From contig JBBHKE010002610.1 of assembly GCA_037447655.1 (NCBI GenBank), positions 1 to 64,000 on the forward strand: a stretch of DNA of 64,000 nucleotides, in the 5' to 3' direction. The position numbers and the translations under genes are program-made. Origin of the DNA: Zygnema cylindricum (lineage: Eukaryota > Streptophyta > Zygnematophyceae > Zygnematales > Zygnemataceae). The notes under the pieces are model-generated. The model was not told the origin of the DNA and did no database searches. It saw only the letters and a list, made by a program, of their open reading frames with translations. Shown here one piece after another: positions 21,045 through 33,291 of the stretch; the stretch's first letter is position 1, and each line of letters begins with the position of its first letter.

Positions 21045-23030
21045 ATCTCTATAGCTTTGCCCAAACCTTCTGGCCTAAATGCATATTTTTGTATTCTAAA
21101 GGAACCGACATGTGTATTATTTTTGTATTCTAAACAAACCGACATGTGCATTATATTTGTATTCTAAACGAACCGACACATGCATTATATTTGTTTTCTA
21201 AACGAACAAACATATGTATTATAATTGTATTCTCAACGAACAGACAGTATGTTATGCCGTTCGTTGCGTAGGCTTTCATGCTACGTTGATGACGACATTT
21301 GTTGGTGGTTTCCATGCAGGTGTGTTTAGAAGCAGGGGATCTGGGAGCCACTGCGCAGTTTTGCAAAGGAGCAGACCGTACGGTCATCACATTATATGCG
21401 GGAGATTCTTGTAGTAGTATAAAAAATTATTACACCCCTATTCTGACATTCAAAAATTTAATGGGGTTTCCTTGCAAGAAAGCTAACCTAAGAGTCCTCA
21501 TGGTTAAACGAAATAAAATCTGTGTGGCTAAAGCAAAAGCACCTAGGGCTTTTTAGGGTTTATCACGGTTTTAGACATCCTATAAATGGAAGTACAATTG
21601 GTAACTCTTCCAGGTGCAAAGAACAGACAGCTAATTTGTAAGGCAGTTTAAAACGGTGAGCTGCCATTGGATAAAATCTTGTAAGCGATCTTTGGTGTAC
21701 TATGTATTTGTGGTGTTGATACTTGAAGAAGTTTCAAGCATTGAAGTAATTTTAGCATGTGAATGCTTTGTTTGTCATGAGATAAGTCTGATATTAGATG
21801 TAAAAAGAAAAAACTTGCTTTGTTATTGTGCTGCTATATTAGTGTTATCTCCCTGAGCACAACTGCAAAAACTCAAAAAATTCAAAGGTCCCTGATGTTT
21901 CCAATTTCCTTCAGGGTATTCTGTCATAAAAGCTACCCTGCTTAAAATTAACGTTGGAGCTTTTGTTGGCCAATAAAATTTTACCGCCAGGTTTCCAATA
22001 AACTACTCAAAAACTCAAGTTGTTGAGTAGGGCTTTTTACGCGCACTAGGGACAGTAAAAACTACCTGGAAAGATGGATTAAAAAGTCACTGCGATAGCT
22101 TTCTAATTATATAAGAGTCACTGAATCTTTTGTGAACTTGGGTACCTTATTTACTTCGAGCATAGAGAAAAAACCTAAAAACCCTAAAAATCCTAACAAC
22201 CCTTCGATCATTTCCTTCTTTATAGATCATTGCTTTAGAGTTAAAAGAATGGTTTTATTGCTCCTTCGGACTTGGGAAGTCTATTACTATTTTGCAACCT
22301 CACTAGCTTACTTACTTTAGTACAAGTTGTAAAGCAACACTAAGAATGTTAAAAGCGTTGTCACAACTATGTTTTCACAACATAACTTCATGTTTTCAGT
22401 CACTAACTATTTTGTGGACTTCGATACTTTATTTCCTTAAGGTATGAAAGTGTGAAACAGTTAATGATAATTTCACGACAGTTATTACTGCATTTACATC
22501 TTTTTGGGTAACTGCCTTTTGTCAATTTCGGCTTTTTTAATAACGTCAAGCATCAAAGTGTAATACAATGCAAAGACTTCGAAGATTGATTTTATGGCTT
22601 CTTCAGAATTTTTGAGTCACTTCCGTTTTCGCAAATTTGATTACCTCATTCACTTCAAGCATAAATATAAATAACAACGCTACGAAAATTGAAAAAATGT
22701 TTTTTTATTCTTTTAATAATTTTCCTGAAAATGTCCGATGCTTGTAGACGGGATTTTTGTCAGTGGCTTCATTATACAATAATAACTTAAAATAATATGA
22801 ATAAGAAAATGTATAAAAATAATAAAAAAATTGAAGTCTTTTTGTATAGCTGTCCGTAGTTTTCCAAAAAATGTTAAATGTTTGTATACTAAATTTGTAC
22901 ACATATACTAGACATTCATTGATGGCTTCAATACATAAAGTTAAATAATAGTACATAATAGTAAGTGATACAAAACAATCCTCACTGATACAAAATAATA
23001 CTAAATCATACTAAAAAATATAATAACTAT
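21045..23030 (+). repeat. Segmental duplication, copy 2
   Basis: This is a diverged copy of about 15,540-17,850. It lacks the first LysM exon, whose place is taken by the truncated family D element, and lacks two internal blocks of copy 1. Its left edge repeats a piece of exon b (AGAAGCAGGGGATCTC) next to intron sequence, which suggests a rearranged junction. Confidence 0.85.
21320..21556 (+). pseudogene. Duplicated LysM terminal exon
   Basis: The exon has the same length (237 nt), acceptor (TCCATGCAG) and TAG stop as the exon at 15,820-16,056. The frame is fully open, with no indel, and reads VCLEAGDLGATAQFCKGADR and so on through KICVAKAKAPRAF. Missing upstream exons make it a likely pseudogene fragment, but an open frame after this much divergence is unexpected for a purely neutral copy. 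It may be recent or still be spliced to something. Confidence 0.6.
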
Positions 23031-23277
23031 TAATTAGCAACAAATAGTTGAGCAATTATAACCAACAAATAACTGTCGCCAAATCATAAAAATTAGATTA
23101 TTCACAAGGGTAAAGCTAAAAAAATGTCAATAATAAGGTAACAAAACTTCTCCAAAGGATTTCAAAAAAATGAACTCAAACGTCTATTTTTACATTAAAG
23201 ATTTTCGAGTTTCGAATAAATTGAATAAACATAATCATAGGAAAAAAAGTAAAGAAATAGATTTTATAAAACTTAAA

Positions 23278-25070
23278 TCCCCCTCTATATCCCTCTCCAC
23301 CGCCCTCACCCTCTCCCCCTCCCTCTCCCTGTCCCCCTCCATCTCTCTACCCCTCCCTCTCTCCCTGTCCCCTTCCCTCTCCCACTCCCCCTCCCTCTCC
23401 CCCTCACTCTCCCTCTCCGCCACCCTCACCCTCTCCCCCTCCATCTCCCTCTCCCCCACCATCTCTCTTCCCCTCTCTCTCTCCCTGTCCCCTTCCCTCT
23501 TCCACTCCCCTCCCTCTCCCCCTCCTCCCTCTCCCCCTCCTCCCCCTCCCCCTTAATCTCCACCACCCTCGCCCCAACCCTTTCCCTCTCTCTCTTCCCC
23601 TCCCTATCTCCCTCCCTCTCTCTCTCCCTCTCCCTCTCCCTCTCAATCTCCCCCTCTCTCGCGCCACACCTCTCACTCTTCCTCTTCCCCTCCCTCTCTC
23701 CCTCGCTCTCCCTCTCCCCCTCCCTCTCCGTGTCCCTATCCCTTTCCCCCTCTCTCACTCCCACAGGTTCTTCCTTTCATTATCCCACTCCCTCTCCCTC
23801 TCCATATCCCCCTCCACTCCCACTCCCTCTCCCGCTCCTTACCCCCCTCTCAATCTCTCTCCCACTCCCTCCCCCTCTCCCTTTCCCACTCCCCCTCCCT
23901 CTCCCCTTTCCTCTCCCTCTCCTCTCTCTCCCTCTTCATCTCCCCCTCCATCTACACCGTCCCACGCCCATCTCTTCTTCTTTTCCCTCTCCCCCTCCAT
24001 CTGCCCCTCCTCTCTCTCCATCTCCATCTGCCCCTCTCTTCTTTTGTCCCTATCCCTCTCCTCCTCTCTTCCCCCACCTTCTCCCTCTCACTCTCCCATT
24101 CCATCTCCATCTCCCCATCCCCTCCCCCACCCTCTCCCCATCCTTCTACCCCTCCCTCTCCCTATGCCCCTCTTTCTCACCCTCCCCCCCCTCCCACTCC
24201 CCCTCCCTTTCCCCCTCCCTCTCCTCCTCCCTCTCCCCCTCCTCCCCCACCCTCTCCCTCTCCCTCCTCACTACCTTTTCCCTTCTCCCTCTCCCCCTCC
24301 CTCTCCGTCTCACACTCCCCCTCCCTCTCCCCTCCCTCTCCCCTTTCTCCCCCTCTCCCTTTCCCCCTCCATCTCTGTCCCCCCCTCCCTCTCCCCCTCG
24401 ATCTCCCTCTCCCCTCCCTCTCCCTCTTCCCCTCCCACTTCCCCTTCCTCTCCATCTCCCTCTCCCTCTTCTTCTAACCCTCCCTCTCCTACTCACTCTA
24501 CTTCCTCCTCCCCTCTCCCTCTCTCTCTCCCTCACCCTCCCCCTCTCCCTCTCCTCCTCCTCCCTCGCCCTCTCCCCCTCCATCTCCTTCTCCCCCTCCC
24601 TCTCCCTCTCCCCCTCCCTCTCCCCCCCCTCTCGCTCTCCCTCCCCCTCTCCCTCTCCCTTTCCCTCTCCCTCTCCCTTTCCCTTGCCCTCTCCCCCTCC
24701 CGATCCCCCTTCCTCTCCCGCTCCTCCCTTTCTCCCCAACCCTCTCCCTCTCCCTTTCCCCTTCCTTTTTCCACTCCCTATCCTCTTCCCTCTCCCCCTC
24801 CCTCTCCCTCTCCCTTTCCCTCTTCCTCTCCCTCTCCATCTCCCTCTCCCTCTCCCTCTCTCTCCCTCTACCTCTCCCTCTTTATCTTCCTCTCCCTCCC
24901 CCCCCTCCCTTTGCCTCTCCCTCTCCCTCTTCCTCATCCCTCTCTATCTCCCCCTCCCTATCCCCTCCCTCACCCTCGCCCTCTCCTCTCACCCTCCCTA
25001 TTCTCCTCCCTCTCCCTCTCCCTCTCTTCCGCCCAATTCCCATCCCTCTCTCTTCCTCTCTCTCTTTCCA
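23278..25070 (+). repeat. Giant CT-rich tract (~1.8 kb)
   Basis: The plus strand is almost entirely C and T, built of CCCTCTCC and CTCCCT words with sparse A and rare G; the minus strand is correspondingly G/A only. It contains very long open frames on both strands, but these are compositional (Pro/Ser/Leu-rich, or Gly/Arg/Glu-rich in reverse). A short non-CT gap lies near 23,765. The tract ends TCTTTCCATTGCTAG, which resembles a splice acceptor. Confidence 0.92.
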
Positions 25071-25665
25071 TTGCTAGTTTTTGGTGCGATTCCGGGCGAT
25101 TCTCCTGTACATCGATTTGCCGTGTGTTTTTTGTGTATGATAGGCGAATCGGTTTGGTTAGTATAGGCGACATATTTGGGACGGGAATCTTAGCGGGTTT
25201 ATGTCAGTTTGCAGTTTGCAGTTTTTTTTGTCAGATTATGCTGTCGTCCCCCACGTCTTATTGTGCGGTGGACATTTAACACGTGGCATATTATCATTGG
25301 ACCACCGCTTAGTGAGTTTGTTAGCTTTAGGCTATTTAGTTGTGTTCTTAGGAGTAGACAATTATCATTCACAGAGAGAAAAGTCAAAACAACATCCAAC
25401 TTTATTGATAGGGACAATTTGTCCATTTAGTTTTACAAACAAATTGTATTCCTACCTCATTATAATGGGAATATACAAATCTGTCTGAAACTACTCTGTG
25501 TTTGTCTTATCCCTACCCACTCTAAACTCTGATTTTACTGCCTGGTTAACTTGTCCTATCTGAGTCTGGTATTATTTTGTTCCGACATTGTCCTATCTGA
25601 GTTTGGTTTCATTTTGCTCTGGTGTCGGAAGTGTGTGGCGCTGAGATTTATCTTTGTTGCTCGTA
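25071..25665. other. Leader of family F or unassigned
   Basis: No domain was recognised. Just before the family F gag start there is a ~38-bp tandem repeat (TGTCCTATCTGAGT twice, about 25,552 and 25,589) and a TGGTGTCGGAA that weakly resembles a Met-tRNA primer site. A 5' LTR could lie here, but no matching 3' copy was found. Confidence 0.3.
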
Positions 25666-25997
25666 ATGGCCGACCCCGCGTATCATGTTACGGGCCCACC
25701 TGGCTCACTAGACAAGTTCGTAGGCGCCAACTATCACTTATGGAGGTGAAGGGCGGAGGCCCCTCTAGAGGAGAGAAACTGTCTTGCGATCGTACTCGGA
25801 GTCGAGAAACGTCCCATTGCAAATTTGCGAATTTATTTTCAAAATGCTGCAAATTTGCGACGTAAGAGAAATCTGAGGCAAGAATATTCTGATAAGGGGA
25901 ATAGCGGACAACCAGCTGATAAATATCACAAGGATCAAGACATCATCTGAAATCTGGACATCTTTGGAGACGATACACAACAGAATCCAATCACCAT

Positions 25998-26998
25998 AGA
26001 TGTCTCATTCGTACGGATTTTGACATTTTTACGAAATTTCGTTATTTTTTATAGATTTTAAACCTTTTGTAAAATGCGTATATTTTTCGTACGGACCGAA
26101 TGTACGATAAAAATATAGGGAAGTATTCAAAAAAGGGTTGAACGTACACCGTGGATTGCTATTAAACCTAAATTCTATTTTGGGTTAAAGGCCTTACGCC
26201 AACAAAAAAAAAAAAAATAACGCTAATTTATACACACCTAACACCAATATAGATGTAGCCGCGATAGTTGATGTTCACATGTTTCGAGGCTTGAACATGT
26301 GAGAACAAGATCTCGTAATTCTCCCTTGCCTTTATGACTCGGATTCAAATCCGAGTGCGCTTTTTTGTGGCGCCGCACTCAATTTCATGTGTAGACGCCT
26401 CTATTTGACGCTTTTTTTCTACATCTGTACAAAATAATGAGAAGTTTTGATACAAACTAATTCATTTTTTATACAACACCTATTTAAATATTAAAAAAGT
26501 CGAAATTGGAGAAATTAACGCTAGTTAAAAAAAATATATAGTCTGTGTTCACATATTCGACACTTGAACATGTGCGAACAGGTTTTTGTGATTTTCCTTC
26601 GTCTTTATGACTTTGGAATCAAATCTGAGTACGCTTTTCCGTGGCGACGCACACAATTTCCCCTTTCGACGTCGTTACTCGACACTTATTTTGTACGTCT
26701 GTACAAAATAATAAATAGTTTTGGTACGAACTAACACATTCATACATTCCACTTTTTAAAAGCAGTCAAAGTTGATGTAGCTAACGCTAATTAAAAAGTA
26801 TGTGTATTAATGTAAAACAAAAAAAATTTTGATTGAGTTGCGTAGTATTTCTTATAAGATGTTTATATATTTTTTATTTTATTTTAAAGTCATAGTCGGT
26901 CAACGCATTTTATTATATTTTGAACTTTGTTTCATGCGCATATTCGTTATTTTTTGGGCGTTTCATGCGTGCGTTTTAGCGTATGGACATCTAATCAT
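25998..26998. mobile_element. ~1-kb insertion in family F, candidate non-autonomous DNA transposon
   Basis: Copia coding sequence stops at about 25,990 and resumes at about 27,005. The insertion is flanked by TCACCAT on both sides (25,991-25,997 and 26,999-27,005), and its ends carry short inverted AGATGTC (25,998) and GACATCT (ending 26,992). The interior holds two ~300-bp tandem units. No transposase is present. Some copia sequence (gag C-terminus and protease) is missing at the site, so a simple clean insertion is not proven. Confidence 0.45.
26218..26805. repeat. Two tandem ~300-bp units
   Basis: Unit 1 (about 26,218-26,515) and unit 2 (about 26,516-26,805) share ACGCTA, TTCACAT, CTTGAACATGTG, CTTTATGACT, TCAAATC and CTGTACAAAATAATNANNAG in the same order. 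Each contains a short hairpin around ACATGT and a tRNA T-loop-like GATTCAAATCC. Confidence 0.75.
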
Positions 26999-29860
26999 TC
27001 ACCATCAAAATGTGCTTTACGTACCTCTTTCAAAAGAAATCTCTATTCTATTCCTCAAGCTGAGGATAGTGGCATCACACCTGTTTGGGAGAAGCATGGA
27101 AAAGTTAAACTCATGCACGATGGATTTACAATAGCAAAAGGCGAACGAATGGCGCACAAAACTTACCGTTTGAAGTGCAACCCAAAACCTAGAAATCTTG
27201 CACTTGCCGCAAGTGCGGCTCTTCTAAAGTCACATGATGAGAATCCACTTGATTTACAATCAACAGATGGGGTAAATCAACAGATAGGCAAAAACAAGAA
27301 GTATCAGTCAAGAAGTCTAAAATGCCAGACAAGACTGAGCGAGATCTTAAAACGCCCAGCTACAATCAGATCCTGTGGCATTGCAGACTAAGTCATCTCC
27401 ATACAAATGGCATGAAAAAACTAGTAAAAAGTCAACTCGTTCATGGACTAGGACTCAACAGCTTGACAGATTCACCAGATCCATGCCGTGGCTCCGAATT
27501 GGGTAAATCACACCGTCTTCTTTTTCCAAAAGACGGGGGAAGACGTGCCACTCGGCCCCTCGAGCTCATCCATTTGGATGTGTGGGGACCTACAAAGATG
27601 TAATTGTGTAGTGGAAAAATATACGTTGTTACTTTCATTGACGACTACTCAAGAATGACTCACGTCTACCTACTCAAGTAAAAGAGTGAGGTATTCGATT
27701 GTTTTAAGCAATATAAAGCTAAAGTTGAAAAGTAACACAAAATATCCATTATTGGTTTAAGAAGCGATAAGAAACACATAAATTCCATTATCGATTTAAG
27801 AAGCGATAATGGAGGGGAGTATTTATCTTCGGAATTTAAGAGTTTCCTTACCTCTGAAAGAATCAAACATCAGCTGACAGCTCCATCAGCTGACGGCTCC
27901 AGGCACACCTCAGAGAATGGTGTTGCCAAACAGATGTACCGCACACTTAACAAAATGACACTCAACATGATAGCTCACATTAAACAAACTTTGAATTTTT
28001 GGGAGAAGCAATTTGTACAACAGTGTACCTACACAATAGATATCCAACATCTGCATTAGAAAATGCAACTCCGTATGAGAAATGGCATGGGTTTAGACAA
28101 CCATCTCCCACCTGAAAGTGTTTGGAAGCCAAGCATACGTCTATAATCATGCAAACAAAGGAGGAAAACTGGCCTCGAAAGCAAAAGAAGGAATCTTCGT
28201 AGGCTATGAAAGAAGCAAAAAAAGCCAATAGAGTTTTCAACACCGAAACTCGGAACATCGTGATAAGCAAGAATGTGAAGTTTGCAGAAAGAGAACAACC
28301 TAGAGGAAACATACCAATGCACGGCAACAATAGGGGAAAGGAAGGGGAATATTACTCTCATTCGTTTGATGACTGATCACCAAGCGATGATGAGTCTGCA
28401 AAACAAAACATGGACATTAGAAGACTATCTTGCAAAACAAAACATGGACATTAAAAGACTTGCAACAAGGAAGAAAACCAATCGGCATCAAGTGGAGATT
28501 TTGAATCAAAAGGAATGCATACGGAACCATTGATCGCTACAAGGCACGACTCGTGGCAAAGGGTTACACGCAAAAAGAAGGCATTGATTACAAAGAAACA
28601 TTCGCTCCAGTTGTAAGGTATGATTCCGTTTGTTCCTTACTTGCTTTGGTCCCCATCCTCGATTTAGAAATTGAGCAGATGGATGTGAAGAGGGCTTTCC
28701 TTCACGGCAAACAGGAGGAAGAGTTGTACATGGAACTGCTTGAAGGGTTTGAGGACCCCATGAATCCAAACAAAGTCTGTAAGCTATCCAAGGCACTGTC
28801 TAAGGCACTGTACGGACTGAAGCAATCCCCACGACTTTGGAACATCAAGATCGATGAGTACCTGCAAAGTCAAGGGTTTGTCAAAATAGAGTCAGATCAC
28901 TCTGTTTAATATAATGCTGAAATGAACATAATGTAGATGATTTGATCATTTTAGGCAAAACCAAATAACATATAGCCAAAGTAAAAGACTTGCTAAGGAG
29001 TCAATTCGAAATAAAAGATCTAGGAGAACTCAAGTATGTTTTAGGCATAGAAGTCATCAGAGATAGAGCCAATAAAAAAATACATCTAACTCAAAGAAAT
29101 TATATCAGTAAGTTACTCACCAGGTTTACCTTGGAGGATGGAAGGGGAGTCAGTACCCCTCTGGACCTGAAGAGGGGCAAAGGGAATAAGTGGACGCCCC
29201 CTACCGCGAAGTAGTGGGAGCCCTGATATATGCCATGAACTGTACGCGTCCTGACATCGCCACCGCCTTCGGCATTCTAAGTCGATTTCTGCACATGCTA
29301 AGCAAGCAACATTGGATTGCGGTAAGAAAAAAGAAATTACACATTGACATTGGGAAGAAAACAAGAAAGTGTTAACATTTATGCTTACAGCGATGCACAT
29401 TGGGGAGGTGACCTTACCACAAAGAAGTCCACATTGGGGAGGTGACCTTACCACAAGAAAGTCCATAACTGGTTACCTATGTAACATCGAAGATGGAAGC
29501 GTGAGCTGGGCAAGCAAGATCCAGAAAACATTGGCACTCTCCACCATCGAGGCAGAATATATGGGAGCATCCGCCACTGTAAAAAAAATTATTTGGTTGA
29601 GAGCATTCCTAAATGAGATAGGCTTTTTGCAGTCTAAGAGGACTATAATTTTTACAAACAGCGAGAGTTGCTAAGCATTGATTAAAAATCCTGTAAGTCA
29701 TCCTAAGTCTAAGCACATTTTTATGAGATATCACTTTGTAAAAAATGAGATTGCAGCGAAAAAATGAGATTTCCTACACACTTGATAAGGAGAATGCAGC
29801 TGATATGCTCACTAAAGCTGTAGGAAGAGAAGCTAAGTCTCCGATAAGAAAAGCAGGTTT

Positions 29861-30596
29861 GACCAATTTCTACAATTTTCTTTTAGGTATAGAAAATGCT
29901 AGGAGGAAGACCCTAAGGAGAGCACTATCACTAAGAAAATCAAAAAACGAAAGATGAGTGACCTTTCAGAAATATCTGAGTAATATACTCTCGGAGTACT
30001 ATTCCCAACATTGGTCCTTCGGCAAAACCAAACAAGTTTTGGAAAATGTTACTTGCGCTTGGAGTTATAAGACTTTACAGTTCACGAACATGTATACGCT
30101 GGAATGCAAATTCCTTGGTTACTCAAAAATTTCTACTTGCGATTGACAAGCGTAGAGCTACAAGGTACACCTTCCTGCATGACTCTGCAGTGCGCAAGTG
30201 GCGCGAAAAAAATAACTCTGGACGATCGAACCACAACACAAGTAGGAGATTTAACGGACGATGGACACAATGCGAATGGTTGTTCGTCTAAGATAAGTTG
30301 GGAACTAGGCGGACGTGGAGGGTGCGGATCAAGATTACCATTGACAGATTGCTCATCAGGCCAGCGGAGGTGGGGAATGAAGTGCGCGAGCAGTCGGCGC
30401 TTAGGATCAACATACAGCTAGTGCGGACGAGGAGGATCATCACTTGTGAATCTGAAGCACGGCAGGGCTACAGGTCTGGTTGTGCCAGCGGGGCCAAGAC
30501 CACTTGCTCACGTTCGCGGTCTCTCCTCGCTTGGACCTCACGTTAGCGCTGAATAGTGGCGCATGACTCTATGGTGGGTTAGTGGCCCGACATATC
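29861..30596. other. No recognised gene between elements F and C
   Basis: A moderately GC-rich stretch. Open frames exist on the plus strand from about 30,046, but no domain, LTR or RNA was recognised. Confidence 0.35.
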
Positions 30597-31646
30597 TGAA
30601 ACTCTGGGACCTCCATAAGTCCTCTGAATGGACAGCTTCCAAGAAGCCTCTAGGATAATCTTGACCCCTTTGTGTTTCAGCAAGAACAACTGCCACCCTG
30701 GCAGACAAAAAATCTGACCACCCGCACCCCTGTGAAGGCAAGACTCCCTTGAGTCGATAGCAAAAAGAATCTCTGAATTTGCTCCCCTGAGCAGTAAGTT
30801 ATGGAGGGTCAAAGTTGACCTTTTGTACAGAAGCTCTCTGGGAGAGAGGATCCTATCTCCTTATTTATTAAGTCCTATCTCTCTCACAGACTCTATCTAC
30901 TGATGTACAGAGCCAATCAGATTTCTCCTCCGTACACAAAAGTATAGCTGCCGGTGTACTTTATGTACGGAAATTGTACAACATGGCCTTAATGGCGACA
31001 CATGTCATATCTGGATTCGGTGCCGTAATCTCCGGAGATACCACGATCCAATGTAATTTCGCCACGTGTCATCCGATGTGGCGATGACCATAAACCGCAA
31101 AATTCTTCTTCCGCGATCTCGGTGCTAATTCCGGCCGTCCGATTTAATTCACATTTGATCGTAGCAGTAATAAATACATGCGCAGTATTTGTTTCGCTTA
31201 CGAAATTAGTGCGCGGTATTGATTTCTTATCCGTACCGCAATCCGTACTTTTACACTACCGGTTCTATGTATCCCGTAAACAATTATAGTTTAATGATTT
31301 ATCCTACGTATTAATATTTAAATAATTATCAAACCATATAGTACCTAACACTACTTTTAGTCTTAACGGCTAAGGTTAGCGTCTATCGGCAGCTAGCCGT
31401 TCGGCAGGATTCCAGGTTCAAATCCTGCAACCGCCGCATTTCTTTTTACTTAATAAAACCATACTATATATTTCTCGTAAACCTCAGGATAGCCTAGGTA
31501 GCCATGGCTCTAGCTTCCTCTCCAATTTTTCAGTGACTGCGACAAGTTTGAGAGTTGGAGAGAGAAGTTAGAGGTAGACTACCTTGGCTTCTTTCTTCAT
31601 TTCTATTCAGACCTAGAAAATACTTTAAAAACCATTAATTTCTACA
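30597..31646 (-). repeat. Family C 3' LTR (1,050 bp)
   Basis: In element orientation it runs TGTAGAAATTAATGG to ...GAGTTTCA. It pairs with the LTR at 35,998-37,045 and is also seen, split, at 57,245-59,357. The RNase H stop codon lies in its first bases. Confidence 0.92.
31358..31438 (+). ncRNA. tRNA-like segment in the family C 3' LTR
   Basis: On the plus strand, antisense to the element, are GGCTAAGGTTAGCG (box A-like) and CCAGGTTCAAATCCTGC (T-arm with box B), ending CCGCCGCA. The T-arm stem GCAGGATT/AATCCTGC is perfect, but a 7-bp acceptor stem is not obvious. Confidence 0.5.
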
Positions 31647-31657
31647 CTCCCCTTATT
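31647..31657 (-). promoter_or_regulatory. Family C polypurine tract
   Basis: In element orientation AATAAGGGGAG directly abuts the 3' LTR start TGTAG. It serves as the plus-strand DNA primer in reverse transcription. Confidence 0.8.
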
Positions 31658-33039
31658 TTCTCGTCAATCTTTAATTTCAGACCGCACTTCTCCCTACAAA
31701 AAATTAGCTTAGGGGAAGGCACAGGTTTGGTCATCATATCTGCTACCATCTCACTATCTGGTTTGTACTCTAAACTGATTATTTTGTTTTCTACTTTCTC
31801 TCTAACAAAGCTGAGTCTGATGTCCATGTGTTTGGCTTTAAAATGATGTTTAGGATTGGCAGAAATAGCGATTGCTGCGTGATTATCACAAAATATTTTC
31901 TGCACACCACTCTTAAGGTGACCAAGCTCACCAAGCAAAGACTTGACCCACATCAATTCTTTTATAGTAGAGCAAGAGGCCATATACTCAGCCTCCATGG
32001 TGGACTGAGCAATAACTTTTTGTTGTTTGCTACTCCAACAGCAAGCCCCATCACCCACATATAATACATATCCAGAAGTGCATCTCCTCATCGGAGCATC
32101 ACCATAACTGGCATCACTCCAAGTAGTGATGTCAGTATTCTCCCCACCCAAATGCAACCATAGATCTCTAGTTCCTACCAAATATCTAAGGACTCTCTTA
32201 GCTGCCTCCCAATCCTTCTTAGTGGGAGCATTTAGACTTCTACTCAGCACTCCTACAGCTGCTGCTAAATCCGGCCGGGTACAATTCATAAAATAGATTA
32301 GACTTCCCACTACTTGCCTGTAAGGAATAGTCTGCATGAACTTCTGTTCATCAGGAGATAATTCCTCGTCTAAGACTATGACTCCTTCTTCCTCACTCCC
32401 CTCACTTCCCTTCTTCAACTCCATTGGAGTTGTACAACTATTAGCTTTATCCATTTGAAATTTTTCAAGCATGTTCCCTATTGCTCCCTTTTGAGTCAGT
32501 TTTATAATTTTCCTTTTTCGGTCTCTCTCTACTTGAATTCCCAAAATATATCTTGCTTCTCCCATATCCTTCATTTCAAATCTCCCCTTAAGATCGGTTT
32601 TCAGTTTGTTAATTTTTTCCATTGATTTACTTAATACAAGCAAATCATCAACATAAATTGCAATATATATCAAACCTTCCTCATCTTTGAAAACATAGAT
32701 TGAGTGATTTGAGCTGATCTGGATATATCCCACACCGGTAAGAAACTCATCAAGCTTCTTATTCCACTGTCGAGGAGCCTGTTTCAAACCATAAAGAGAT
32801 TTAATCAGCCGGCATACCTTACTCTCCTCTCCTTCCTCCACAAACCCTTCGGGTTGTCGCATGAATATCTCCTCTTCCAATTCTCCATGCAAAAAGGTTG
32901 TTTTGATGTCCATCTGGTGCACTTCCATGTCTTCCGCTGATGCCAGGCTGATAAGTATGCGAACGGAGGGAAATCTGACCACCGGGGCAAAGGTTTCCCC
33001 GTAGTCAATTCCCTCCTTTTGTGTAAATCCCTTTACCAC
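31653..33039 (-). pseudogene. Family C reverse transcriptase and RNase H
   Basis: One long open frame of about 460 codons covers nearly all of RT and RNase H. Visible RT motifs are QMDIKTTFLHGELEE, KSLYGLKQAPRQWN and the catalytic YVDDLLVL. RNase H motifs are TWSDASYGD, TMEAEYMA and CDNHAAIAIS, followed by the copia tail NPKHHFKAKHMDIR and VADMMTKP. The frame opens inside the RT N-terminus (KGFTQKEGIDYGETFAP), and the link to the upstream linker is broken by stops at about 33,040-33,290. The catalytic residues I can check are intact. It copies element RNA into DNA in virus-like particles in the cytoplasm. It might still act in trans if expressed. Confidence 0.9.
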
Positions 33040-33291
33040 TAGTCGGGCTTGGAAGCGCTCGATTGTGTTATCTAGGTTTAGTTTTAATTTGAAAACCCAC
33101 TAACAACCGATTGGTTTTCGGTTAGGTGGACAATCCACTAGCTCTCATGTATCGGCTGCCATAATTGAGGCCATCTCCTCATTGATGGCTGTCTTCCACC
33201 GATTTCTTTCTGGAAAAGTCATCGCCTCTCCATAAGTTTGAGGTTCATCTTGATGAGATAGTTTAGTTACCTTGTTATTAACCTGTTTTTC

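Larger units (their letters stand above)
25666..29860 (+). pseudogene. Family F Ty1/copia gag-pol, decayed and interrupted
   Basis: The gag start encodes MADPAYHVTGPPGSLDKFVG and NYHLW, the copia gag opening. More gag follows (TSSEIWTSLETIHNRIQ, to about 25,990). After a 1-kb insertion the frame resumes with FKRNLYSIPQAED and the pre-integrase zinc region (LWHCRLSHLHTNGMKKL). Integrase (HLDVWGP near 27,580; RSDNGGEY near 27,810), RT (LVAKGYTQKEGIDYKETFAP, DVKRAFLHGK; 28,545-28,907) and RNase H (SDAHWGG near 29,388; STIEAEYMG near 29,545; CTRPDIATAFG near 29,240) follow in order. The region before the VDD of the RT catalytic motif is partly deleted (near 28,910-28,945). A 36-bp tandem duplication lies in RNase H (about 29,392-29,465). 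Stops and frameshifts are frequent. This lineage differs from families A-E, and no LTR pair was found. Confidence 0.85.

Noticed and set aside
23730-25279. Very long open frames (over 400 codons) in the CT-rich tract on both strands
   Set aside because: They encode only Pro/Ser/Leu or Gly/Arg/Glu low-complexity sequence, exist in several frames at once and follow from the near absence of A and G on one strand. No domain or splice support.
30046-30546. Overlapping open frames between elements F and C
   Set aside because: The local composition is GC-rich so stops are rare. No domain, no splice signals and no similarity between frames and known families.
31358-31438. Functional tRNA gene
   Set aside because: Box A/B-like words and a T-arm are present, but no full acceptor stem or credible anticodon arm could be folded, and it lies inside an LTR. 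Kept only as a tRNA-like segment.
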